Positions 33,742 through 41,037 of a stretch of 64,000 nt of DNA are shown here, in pieces. The first letter of the stretch is position 1, and each line of letters begins with the position of its first letter. Origin of the DNA: Agrobacterium tumefaciens (lineage in GTDB: Bacteria; Pseudomonadota; Alphaproteobacteria; Rhizobiales; Rhizobiaceae); assembly GCA_025559845.1 (NCBI GenBank), contig CP048470.1:1-64000 (forward strand). The letters run 5' to 3'. A program made the position numbers and the translations under genes. The notes under the pieces were generated by a model. It was not told where the DNA came from and searched no databases. It saw only the letters and a program-made list of their open reading frames with translations.

Positions 33742-35343
33742 ATGTCATACAGCCCGTCAATCACCTTTCATGGCGCGGCCGGCGCGGTAACCGGCTCATG
33801 CTTTCTCATTGAGTACGGCGACGAACGCGTACTAATCGATTGCGGTTTGTTTCAGGGATCCAAAACCGAAAAAGAGCTGAATTACCGTCCCTTTCCTTTC
33901 GCTCCCACCAAATTGAACGCCGTCATCCTTACCCATGCGCATATCGACCATACGGGCCTCGTGCCTAAGCTTGTAAAAGATGGTTATTCTGGCCCCATTT
34001 TCTGCACCGCTGCAACACTTGATCTTTGCGCAGTCATGCTGCCCGATTCTGGCCATATCCAGGAAATGGAAGTCGAACAACTCAACCGCCGCAACGAGCA
34101 TCGGGGGCGAAAGCTCGTCGTCCCAATCTATACAGCCATGGATGCATCTGCGGCCCTGCCCCAGATGCGAGCTTATCCCATGAAGCAATGGATGGTGATT
34201 TCACCCGCCTTTCGGTTCCGCTTCTGGAATGCCGGCCATCTCCTCGGCTCTGCATCTGTCGAAGTTGAGGTTGGAAACGGCCCGGAGCGCCGGAACCTGC
34301 TTTTCTCCGGTGACATCGGACCGCAGCACAAACTGTTCCACTCTGTACCGGAGGGACCTTCTGGTCTGGATTATCTTGTCTGCGAAAGTACCTATGGTGA
34401 TGTCGATCGCAATGATCCCTCGCCGGAGCAAAGGCGAAAAATGCTGCGAGATGAGGTGCAGCTCGCTGCCCGTCATCAAAACGGCGCGCTTCTCATTCCC
34501 TCCTTCGCGGTCGAACGGACGCAGGAGCTTCTTGCGGATCTGTTCAGCCTGCTTGATGCGGGCGCCATCAGAAGTTGCCCAATCATTATCGATTCGCCAC
34601 TGGCAACGCGGGCGACAGAAGTTTTTAGCCGTCACGCCCGGGAACTCGAAAATGGTGAGCTACTCTCGCGTGCACTCCGCTCGCGGCAAATTCGCTTCAC
34701 AGAGACGGCCGAACAATCCAGATCCATAGACAATCTCAAGGGTTTTCACATCGTAATTGCGGCGAGCGGCATGTGCGAGGCAGGTCGTATTCGCCATCGT
34801 CTGAAGAACTGGTTGTGGAGAGAAGAAGCAACAGTCCTGCTGGTAGGTTATCAGGCCTCCGGCACGCTCGGCCGCATCTTGGAGGACGGAGCCTCTACCG
34901 TTCGTATCCAGGGCGATGAAATTTTCGTACGGGCCAATATTCGCAAACTCGACGTCTACAGCGGTCATGCGGACGGGCCTGAACTGGCGGCGTGGGTTGC
35001 CGCCAGATTTCCCGTCAAACATGCGGTTTTTCTGGTGCACGGCGAACGTCCGGCAATCGCCGGTCTGAACGCCAGCCTCGCGGCAATGAACTCTACATTT
35101 GCCATCATCGAACCGGCATTGGACTCAACTTATCGCCTCACGCGCGAAGGCGCCCTTGCTGTTTCAACGCAGCAGGAACTGCCGCGACTTGAACCGCTCC
35201 ACGTCGGACACCGAGATTGGCATAATGATTTCCAGTCCCTGATCATCGACCTGCAGGAGCGGATGGAGAAAGCAGCCGACGAAAAACAACGCGCCGTGCT
35301 ACTGCGAAAAATGAAGCGGGCGCTTGACGACGCTGAAACCTGA
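33742..35343 (+). CDS. Metallo-beta-lactamase/beta-CASP ribonuclease (YSH1/RNase J-like group)
   Basis: A 533-residue protein with GGAGG before ATG 33742. The zinc motif HAHIDHTG (residues 65-72), the further metal ligands WNAGHLLGS and SGDIGP, the beta-CASP blocks IPSFAVERTQELL, IDSPLATRATEVF and AASGMCEAGRIRHRL, and the C-terminal RMMBL block YSGHADGPELAAW are all present. This is the exonuclease family that processes RNA. Members of this subfamily are found in low-oxygen stress islands near USP and ATPase genes. It reads in the direction away from FixK box 3. Confidence 0.88.
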   Translation: MSYSPSITFHGAAGAVTGSCFLIEYGDERVLIDCGLFQGSKTEKELNYRPFPFAPTKLNAVILTHAHIDHTGLVPKLVKDGYSGPIFCTAATLDLCAVMLPDSGHIQEMEVEQLNRRNEHRGRKLVVPIYTAMDASAALPQMRAYPMKQWMVISPAFRFRFWNAGHLLGSASVEVEVGNGPERRNLLFSGDIGPQHKLFHSVPEGPSGLDYLVCESTYGDVDRNDPSPEQRRKMLRDEVQLAARHQNGALLIPSFAVERTQELLADLFSLLDAGAIRSCPIIIDSPLATRATEVFSRHARELENGELLSRALRSRQIRFTETAEQSRSIDNLKGFHIVIAASGMCEAGRIRHRLKNWLWREEATVLLVGYQASGTLGRILEDGASTVRIQGDEIFVRANIRKLDVYSGHADGPELAAWVAARFPVKHAVFLVHGERPAIAGLNASLAAMNSTFAIIEPALDSTYRLTREGALAVSTQQELPRLEPLHVGHRDWHNDFQSLIIDLQERMEKAADEKQRAVLLRKMKRALDDAET

Positions 35344-35415
35344 AACAATACGCTTCGACTGATTGTTTATGCTGCATCGGGATTGCATGCAGATCGCCTG
35401 GTACTTATCGACGCT

Positions 35416-37023
35416 TCACCGGAGATTTTTTTCGATCAGGACCAATGTCGGGTCGCCTTCGTACGGCCTTGCGACGAAACCCTGTTCCTCTTCCAAGTTG
35501 ACAGCGTAAATATGGTTTCGGTTTTCGATCGATTGCAGCGTTTGAACGCCTTTTTCGCGCGCCCTGTTCGACACATAGCGCAACAACTCCCAAGCAACGC
35601 CCTTATTTTTATAGTCGCCGTGCACGACGATGGCGACCTCCGCTTTCTTTTCTGCATCGTCACAAGACAACAGGGCGGATGCAATGAGCGTATTCGTCCC
35701 TTCGAGGAAAGCCAGATAGTTTTCGGTTAACCGATGATCCACCAGGGTCATGGACGCCAAGCGCTCATGGCTCACCTCCCCGATACCGCCGAAGAAGCGA
35801 AAGCGCAGGTCCTGGGGTGTGACATGCCTGAAAAGCTCCGCAAGATGCGGTTCATCGTCACTTCGCACGGGCCGCACATCAAGTAACAGGCCCACTCGCG
35901 TGGAGAGAATGACGCCGGTATCTGGCCCTCTCCCCTCGGCAACACGCTTACCGTCGTCTGAATGCACAACCTGCTCGTGTGCTGCCGGCATCTCGATAAT
36001 GACCTTGAGCGCATGTGTACTGGCCGCCCGGCTGAAGGTGTCATAGGCTTCGAGAATATCGTCCAGTTTGAAGCGGTGAGTGATCATCTTCCCGGCGTCG
36101 ATGAGGCCGGATTTCACCGTGCGCAGCAACATGGGCGTGCTTGTTGTATCGACCAGCCGTGTCGTGATGGCGATATTCCGCGACCACAGCTTTTCAAGGT
36201 GCAGGTCTGCCTTGAGGCCGTGAACTCCGATATTGGCGATCACGCCGCCGGCAGCGATAATCTCCTCGCAGAATTCGAACGTGGATGGCACACCGACGGC
36301 CTCGATCGCAGTGTGAACGCCCTTGCCATCTGTCAACTCGAAAATGCGCGCCACCACGTCAGGTTCATCGGCGCGAATAGTATGCGTCGCGCCGAATTGA
36401 CGAGCTATCGCGAGTCGATGATCGTCAAGGTCAACCATGATTATCTCGGCGGGCGAGTAGAATTGCGCCGTCAAAAGCGCCGCCAGTCCCACGGGACCAG
36501 CACCTACGATCGCGATCGTATTGCCGGGCTGAACCTTGCCATTAAGGACGCCGCACTCAAAGCCCGTTGGGAGGATGTCACTCAGCATGACCAGGGCTTC
36601 TTCATCGGCATCCGCCGGAATGGGATAAAGGCTGGTATCGGCGTGCGGGATTCGCACAAATTCCGCTTGCGTACCGTCGATGGTATTGCCCAGAATCCAG
36701 CCCCCGGTTTCGCAGTGCGAATACATTCCCCGACGACAGTAATCACACGTGCCGCACGAAGAAATGCAGGAAACAAGAACGCGATCACCCTTCCTGAAGC
36801 GGGACACCGCAGCGCCCACGTCGTCAACGACGCCGACGCCCTCATGTCCGAGAATGCGTCCACGCGCGCAAGAGGCTACATCGCCTTTGAGTATGTGAAG
36901 ATCCGTCCCGCAAATGGTTGTCCTGGTAATCCTCACGACTGCGTCCGTGACTCCTTGAATTACGGGTTTGGGTCGTTCCAGAAGCGCTTTTTGGCCCGGT
37001 CCTTGAAAAACAAGAGCTTTCAT
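35416..37023 (-). CDS. Zinc alcohol dehydrogenase fused to a GNAT acetyltransferase
   Basis: A 535-residue fusion. Residues 1-345 are a zinc-dependent medium-chain alcohol dehydrogenase: catalytic zinc ligands C38 and H60-E61, structural zinc cysteines C90, C93, C96, C104, and Rossmann motif IAIVGAGPVGLAA. Residues about 385-535 are a GNAT domain (VRPVRSDDEPHLAELFRHVT, FRFFGGIGEVSHERLASMT, VHGDYKNKGVAWELLRYV), close to the C-terminal domain of Pat-type lysine acetyltransferases. No stop or ribosome site separates the two. A dehydrogenase that makes or consumes aldehyde would be joined to an acetyl-CoA-using modifier; the coupling is an inference. Confidence 0.88.
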   Translation of the reverse strand: MKALVFQGPGQKALLERPKPVIQGVTDAVVRITRTTICGTDLHILKGDVASCARGRILGHEGVGVVDDVGAAVSRFRKGDRVLVSCISSCGTCDYCRRGMYSHCETGGWILGNTIDGTQAEFVRIPHADTSLYPIPADADEEALVMLSDILPTGFECGVLNGKVQPGNTIAIVGAGPVGLAALLTAQFYSPAEIIMVDLDDHRLAIARQFGATHTIRADEPDVVARIFELTDGKGVHTAIEAVGVPSTFEFCEEIIAAGGVIANIGVHGLKADLHLEKLWSRNIAITTRLVDTTSTPMLLRTVKSGLIDAGKMITHRFKLDDILEAYDTFSRAASTHALKVIIEMPAAHEQVVHSDDGKRVAEGRGPDTGVILSTRVGLLLDVRPVRSDDEPHLAELFRHVTPQDLRFRFFGGIGEVSHERLASMTLVDHRLTENYLAFLEGTNTLIASALLSCDDAEKKAEVAIVVHGDYKNKGVAWELLRYVSNRAREKGVQTLQSIENRNHIYAVNLEEEQGFVARPYEGDPTLVLIEKNLR

Positions 37024-37098
37024 CTTTTCACCTTTTGACTTGAAGCCGTGTGGCTTGCGCCCTCTGCACCTGCCGGGCTGTCGGGTCCATCCAAGTGT

Positions 37099-37917
37099 TT
37101 ATCGTGCCAGAAAGAGCGGCCGCCTGATCTGTTCAATCAGGCTACGCGTAGCGCCACCGAAAATCCGTTCGCGTAGCCGCGAATGACCATAGGCTCCCAT
37201 GACGATCAGCCCTGATTGAATGCGTTCAGCGTAGACTTCGACGGTCTCGGCGACGGTCCGGCCCTGGCTCATCAGACTGTCTATCGACGGCGTGATGTGA
37301 TGATGGGCCAGGTAGGAGCGCAGTTCGGCCGCGAGTTCCCGTTCGCCATCCGGATCAACAACGAGGATCTGAACAGACCTCGCGCGTTTCAGAACCGGAA
37401 TGCTTGCCCTGACCGCAGCGGCTGTTTCAGGTGTGTCAGACCACGCGATGAGAACCGAGTTTTGGTCCCAGGAGAAGTTTCTGAGCGGGTCTATCAGCAC
37501 GGGTACACGCGCGTGAAAAAGGCTTCCGTCAAGGACTGCGTCGCGTAGCGACGGATCACCCAGAATATCCGGACCTAAGGCCACGGCATCCGCAAATCGT
37601 GCACGATAACCGACGACGTTGTCCATATTGAATATCTCGGTATAGGCTTCTTCTATATCGTATGAAGAAATCCTGTCCTTGAAGTAGGTGTTCAGAGCAA
37701 GAGAGCGTCTGGCCAACCTGTCCTGATCCGCCTGTCGCTCGCCAAGCCACGCGGTGGAGACACTTTCCATATGTGCACCGACCGGCGGAGGCGACGCGAC
37801 ACTCGTCAACAAAACGGAAAGATGACTGCCCACCTCATCTGCCAGTCTGAGAGCAGCATCGCCCTCCAGCTCAACCGATTTACCTTTGGTGATATACAGT
37901 AGCGTAGAGAACATCAT
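37099..37917 (-). CDS. Universal stress protein, tandem-domain type
   Basis: A 272-residue protein with an N-terminal UspA-like half and a C-terminal half with the ATP-binding signature GAYGHSRLRERIFGGATRSL, nearly identical in that block to the protein at 32,253. The two proteins are otherwise clearly diverged paralogues. The start lies just behind a BON-domain remnant that shares its promoter region; the FixK box at 38,168 is 258 bases upstream of this start. Role: survival under energy or oxygen limitation, by family. Confidence 0.87.
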   Translation of the reverse strand: MMFSTLLYITKGKSVELEGDAALRLADEVGSHLSVLLTSVASPPPVGAHMESVSTAWLGERQADQDRLARRSLALNTYFKDRISSYDIEEAYTEIFNMDNVVGYRARFADAVALGPDILGDPSLRDAVLDGSLFHARVPVLIDPLRNFSWDQNSVLIAWSDTPETAAAVRASIPVLKRARSVQILVVDPDGERELAAELRSYLAHHHITPSIDSLMSQGRTVAETVEVYAERIQSGLIVMGAYGHSRLRERIFGGATRSLIEQIRRPLFLAR

Positions 37918-38105
37918 ACACTCCTCCCCGACCGTGCTCGAAACGAGCAGTCCTTGTGCTGCGTGCCTAGCAGCGCTGTGGCGCGCGAGGATCCGTAAAT
38001 TCGCAAGTGATCCGCATCGACAGCAACGCCGATGTTCACCGCATCAATGCTGGGTTCGAAGTCGAGCGCATCTATAATGTTCTGCCAAAGAGTATTGTCG
38101 TACAT
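37914..38105 (-). pseudogene. BON-domain protein remnant
   Basis: ATG 38105 has GGGGGA 6 bases upstream. MYDNTLWQNIIDALDFEPSI followed by DAVNIGVAVDADHL is the N-terminal half of a periplasmic/cytoplasmic BON domain (consensus LW..I...L.FEPSIDA..IGVAV.DGVVTLSGHV). After HLRIYGSS the frame reads random sequence and ends at 37914, overlapping the stress protein start. The domain is truncated, most probably by a frameshift and deletion. Confidence 0.6.
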
Positions 38106-38167
38106 GACCATTCCCCCTTTGCTCGTTATAAACGCGGTCATGATCGGAGAACTTGCGAGAACTGCCA

Positions 38168-38181
38168 TTGACCGCGGTCAA
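38168..38181. promoter_or_regulatory. FixK/FNR box 4 (TTGACCGCGGTCAA)
   Basis: Perfectly symmetrical TTGAC-N4-GTCAA site, centred 70 bases before the BON remnant start and upstream of the second universal stress gene. Confidence 0.75.
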
Positions 38182-38458
38182 CCCGGCCACTGATTTTGGC
38201 GGCCAACGGGTTCGGGTTCGGGTTCGGAAAGTTTTCTCCTTTGCCAAAGCGGGCGCGAAACGACGAGCCCGGCAGCATATATCAGGCAAGGCGTGTGGAG
38301 ACGGTGCAACGATTGGGATAAGGCACAGGGCCCGTCAGCAGCGAAAAACGAACACGACAGTCAACAGTTTTAGGCCTGCTGCGTCCGCGTGGTGCGACAT
38401 GCGAGTGCTGGCGGATCGGGCGGTCCATGTGTCGTCGTCACGGCCACGGGCACCTGTG

Positions 38459-38776
38459 CTATTGCCCGATCGACCCTTCGACCTCGCGCACGGCATCTGC
38501 GAGATATTTATGCATTTTTTCCCGTATCAGTTCATGCGCGCCCGACAGTCCCAGAACGCCGATATCGTGCTCCAGTTTTTTTAGGATACCTTCCTCACCC
38601 CGTGTAAAATCAGTTTCGATTATCTCTTCAAGACAACGCTCGATATCTCGACCAAGCAACATTGCCATCCAGTTCGCCAGTAATCTGTCGCGCCGCGCGC
38701 GAACCCTGAACGGCTTTTCTATCTGGATGACATATTGTTGTTCTGCCATTTTTTCACGTTCGTCGTAGATCGTCAC
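38459..38776 (-). CDS. ATP synthase inhibitor zeta-like protein (DUF1476)
   Basis: A 105-residue protein; the GTG start has GGAGG 8 bases upstream. It carries the DUF1476 pattern: YDEREKMAEQQYVIQIEKPF, RARRDRLLANWMAMLLGRDI, IIETDFTRGEEGILKKLEHD and REKMHKYLADAVREVEGS. In Paracoccus and rhizobia this family is the zeta subunit, whose N-terminal helix blocks F1-ATPase rotation. The copy differs strongly from the housekeeping consensus (for example no KFAHDEELRFKA block), and sits in a low-oxygen stress island, so it may be a conditional inhibitor saving ATP under hypoxia. Confidence 0.75.
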   Translation of the reverse strand: MTIYDEREKMAEQQYVIQIEKPFRVRARRDRLLANWMAMLLGRDIERCLEEIIETDFTRGEEGILKKLEHDIGVLGLSGAHELIREKMHKYLADAVREVEGSIGQ

Positions 38777-38857
38777 AATGCAGACCTCCCGTGGTCATTT
38801 GTCGACATTCTCTTATCAGTCCCGCTCTGGACTGAGTTGGCATTCACCGCATCCATA

Positions 38858-39337
38858 TCATTGCGGCGAAACCCGCTCAGGCTCACCCAGCATCGCCTCT
38901 CTTCCACTTAAGGCGTTGATATCCAGAGCGAAGAATATATGCCGGGAAGCGGCGCGAAGAGGTTGCGGTTGCGGTTGCGGTTTCAGCCCACCCGGTTCCC
39001 ACCAGTCAAAGTGGTGCGAGAGAAGCGACCAGGCATGGAGCCGCTCCTCACCGGGCGGGTCTTCCTGGGGCAGTTCGCGGAAGGCCGCATCAACTATAAC
39101 GCTCACCCATTGATGATCGCCACGGCTCTTGTCGACCTGCAAACAGGCACGCGGGTTCGACCGAAGAAAATCCAGTTTTTTTCCCGGCATCGAGAAGGCG
39201 TAGAGACTATTTCCGGAGTAAGCGTAGTATATCGGGACGACATAAGGGGTGCTGTCCTTAGCACATGCCATCCGCGCCAGTCTCCCTTCCGTGAGTACGG
39301 CCAGACATTCATTGTGGGTCATTTCTCGCACAAGCAT
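38858..39337 (-). CDS. Pyridoxamine 5'-phosphate oxidase-like flavoprotein
   Basis: A 159-residue split-barrel protein (MLVREMTHNECLAVLTEGRL, ARMACAKDSTPYVVPIYYAY, FSMPGKKLDFLRSNPRACLQ), the FMN/F420/haem-binding PPOX fold common in stress islands. A Pro-Gln microrepeat (PQPQPQP, from three GGTTGC units at 38,960-38,985) forms an unusual linker before the last helix. It lies 81 bases upstream of the zeta-like gene and 120 bases behind a hypothetical gene with a FixK box, all leftward, so the three probably form one unit. Confidence 0.8.
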   Translation of the reverse strand: MLVREMTHNECLAVLTEGRLARMACAKDSTPYVVPIYYAYSGNSLYAFSMPGKKLDFLRSNPRACLQVDKSRGDHQWVSVIVDAAFRELPQEDPPGEERLHAWSLLSHHFDWWEPGGLKPQPQPQPLRAASRHIFFALDINALSGREAMLGEPERVSPQ

Positions 39338-39457
39338 TGCTCCACCTCTCTGACTAAGAAATTAAACCCTTCCTTCTTGCGAAACAAAAAAGCGGAAACC
39401 ACAGGGCCATCATTCAACTTCGGCGGCCCGTCCCAAGCCGATCTTGACAGAGATGTG

Positions 39458-39760
39458 TCAGAGTATGGTTTTACCGTTGAGACCTTTGTAGCTCGTGCAA
39501 AGAGAAAATTTCCTCGCCTCACGCAGAAATTTGTTCGCTTCCTGCAATGTGAGCAACGTCTCACCACTCCTCCACTCGTTAAAATTCCCTGCGATCCAAT
39601 GGATACCCCGGTCGGAAACAGCAAAAATCTTCCAGCCGTCGTCTCCGTGTTTCTGGAGTTCGAAATCGGCCACCTGAAACGACTGCTTTTGTTCAAGATG
39701 CCTATCGTTCTTTTGCTGATGGGTTGGCCTGCCCTGTTCCTCACTTTGACGTTCTCGCAT
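39458..39760 (-). CDS. Hypothetical protein, 100 residues, with FixK box
   Basis: The ATG at 39760 has GAGGA 6 bases upstream, and a perfect FixK box is centred 64 bases before it, which together make this the coding frame rather than the longer overlapping one (39,319-39,831). The basic N-terminus is followed by SFQVADFELQKHGDDGWKIF, AVSDRGIHWIAGNF and LLTLQEANKFLREARKFSLC. It has no signal peptide or membrane segment and no domain that I recognise. Confidence 0.55.
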   Translation of the reverse strand: MRERQSEEQGRPTHQQKNDRHLEQKQSFQVADFELQKHGDDGWKIFAVSDRGIHWIAGNFNEWRSGETLLTLQEANKFLREARKFSLCTSYKGLNGKTIL

Positions 39761-39817
39761 TCGGCTTCCTCACCGTTTAACTGATCGAAAACGATGCCAT
39801 CTGGACGAATGCCCGCG

Positions 39818-39831
39818 TTGATGCGCATCAA
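39818..39831. promoter_or_regulatory. FixK/FNR box 5 (TTGATGCGCATCAA)
   Basis: Perfectly symmetrical anaerobox at the right edge of the stress island, directly upstream of the leftward hypothetical-PPOX-zeta gene group. Confidence 0.75.
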
Positions 39832-39899
39832 TGGCTAACCGTATTTTTCCGAAAATCAGCATTAGGTTGCGAACCAAGCGAAGGCATCCGCCCTGTGTT

Positions 39900-40057
39900 G
39901 CCGGTACACTTGGCTGAAGAACCCGCTGAGCAGGCGAACCAGCGAGGACAAGCAACAGACCGATCTGCTCCTGGAGGCATGGGAAGAGAGCGACAAGGTT
40001 TACGGCTATCGAAAGCTGCACAACGATCTTCTCGACCAAGGCGAGATGGCTGCTTGA
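39900..40057 (+). pseudogene. IS3-family transposase fragment (OrfB N-terminus)
   Basis: The frame reads YTWLKNPLSRRTSEDKQQTD, LLLEAWEESDKVYGYRKLHN and DLLDQGEMAA before TGA, the N-terminal part of an IS3-type OrfB (consensus WLKNPLS...KVYGYRKLHDDL). The catalytic core is missing. Confidence 0.7.
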
Positions 40058-40575
40058 AGATCCGGGAACCGATGGTCTACTAAGGTTTTGGAGATGGAAG
40101 AAGACGGCGGTGTCGCGGCCGACTACATGACCGTGGCGAGGGAGAAACAAACAGACGAGCGCGAATTGGCCCCGGTCCGGACGCTCGACAGGCCGGTGCT
40201 CAAGCGCCCAGCCGTCGAGGCCGTCTTTGCCGCTCCATCATCAGAGCCAGACGGCGCATGCAGGCTTCGTCCTCGATGCCTTGGAGCAAGCACTTCATGA
40301 TCGGCGTCCTTCTCATGGCGGCGGCCTCGTGCATCACTCGGACAGTCAGAAGATGATAACCAGTTCCCGGGCGGTTTGTCTCAAATACCGATCGACCGCT
40401 TGGTAGGCTGGCGCTGCAAGGCGTCCTGGTGTGGTTTGACCCACACTCCGATCGACCAGCATGTCTTTCCCTGGACTTGTCGGCCACCCGGGAGCGCCTT
40501 GCGGTGAGGCTTTGCCTCGGCGTTTGCTTGTGACCCAAGAAGGGCTTGACCGCGTTGGTCACATGACTGTCCTGT
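40058..40575. other. Mobile-element debris, no intact gene
   Basis: The longest frame, leftward 40,200-40,562, has a plausible end (MRRTPIMKCLLQGIEDEACM) but no recognised domain. The stretch lies between an IS3 fragment and paired inverted repeats, so it is most likely part of a degraded insertion sequence. Confidence 0.35.
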
Positions 40576-40682
40576 TGACCTGAGCCACATCGTCCCTCCA
40601 GTTTTTAGGAGAGTCTTGGGTTTTCTTGCTCTGGGACTGCTCTGATCCCCAAAAACTGGAGGAAGTTCAGGGGCTCAGGTCA
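40576..40682. repeat. 107-base nested inverted repeat (abutting IS ends or MITE-like)
   Basis: Outer arms TGACCTGAGCC (40576-40586) and GGCTCAGGTCA (40672-40682), inner arms CCTCCAGTTTTT (40595-40606) and AAAAACTGGAGG (40651-40662), perfectly complementary. It could be two copies of one insertion-sequence end facing each other, or a small non-autonomous element. Confidence 0.7.
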
Positions 40683-40747
40683 GGGAGGCCAGGAATCCCC
40701 GCGAGAGTCAAACTTACCTACGACTGGTATGAGGGCCAGAACGCAAA

Positions 40748-40770
40748 AAGCCCTTGCGTGGCAAGGGCTT
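40748..40770 (-). terminator. Terminator hairpin for leftward transcription, as behind a tRNA gene
   Basis: Perfect 10-base stem AAGCCCTTGC / GCAAGGGCTT with a 3-base loop; on the reverse strand it continues into TTTTTGCG. It lies 20 bases left of the tRNA-3'-end-like repeat at 40790, the place where a leftward tRNA gene would end, but no tRNA body is present. Confidence 0.65.
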
Positions 40771-40789
40771 GATGCAGAAGCAGGAATCG

Positions 40790-40807
40790 TTGGTTGCGGG
40801 GGCCTGA
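40790..40807. repeat. 18-base direct repeat resembling an initiator-tRNA 3' end (right copy)
   Basis: Identical to 17374-17391. Here it stands beside the terminator hairpin, which supports derivation from the 3' end of a leftward tRNA gene. The two copies enclose 23.4 kb including the stress island. Confidence 0.5.
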
Positions 40808-41037
40808 ACGCGGGGAGACTTGCAAAATTCTTGCTCTTGATGGGATCAGAACAGTTGGTCTCCACGCGAGCGTGGTCATCAGCTTACCGGCAGACAGTCT
40901 GGCCATTCCTGTGCGCCATGAAGCAGACGAAGAATTCGAAATGTCGTCTTCAGCGCGACGATCTGTGCGGGCTTGGTTCCTGCGGATCGGGCCAGTTCTC
41001 AGCGAGAACCAAGAAAACTCCGTTTATGGCGACACCG
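40808..41037. other. Intergenic, no gene recognised
   Basis: Short frames in this stretch lack domains and ribosome sites. It separates the tRNA-end-like repeat from the 3' end of the leftward papain-like gene. Confidence 0.35.

Noticed and set aside
35962..37038. Rightward 358-residue frame in the ADH-GNAT gene
   Set aside because: Antisense shadow; the leftward frame has complete zinc and Rossmann motifs.
40748..40807. A complete tRNA gene next to the hairpin
   Set aside because: Only the 3' acceptor-type words and terminator are visible; no anticodon or T arm can be folded to the right of the repeat.
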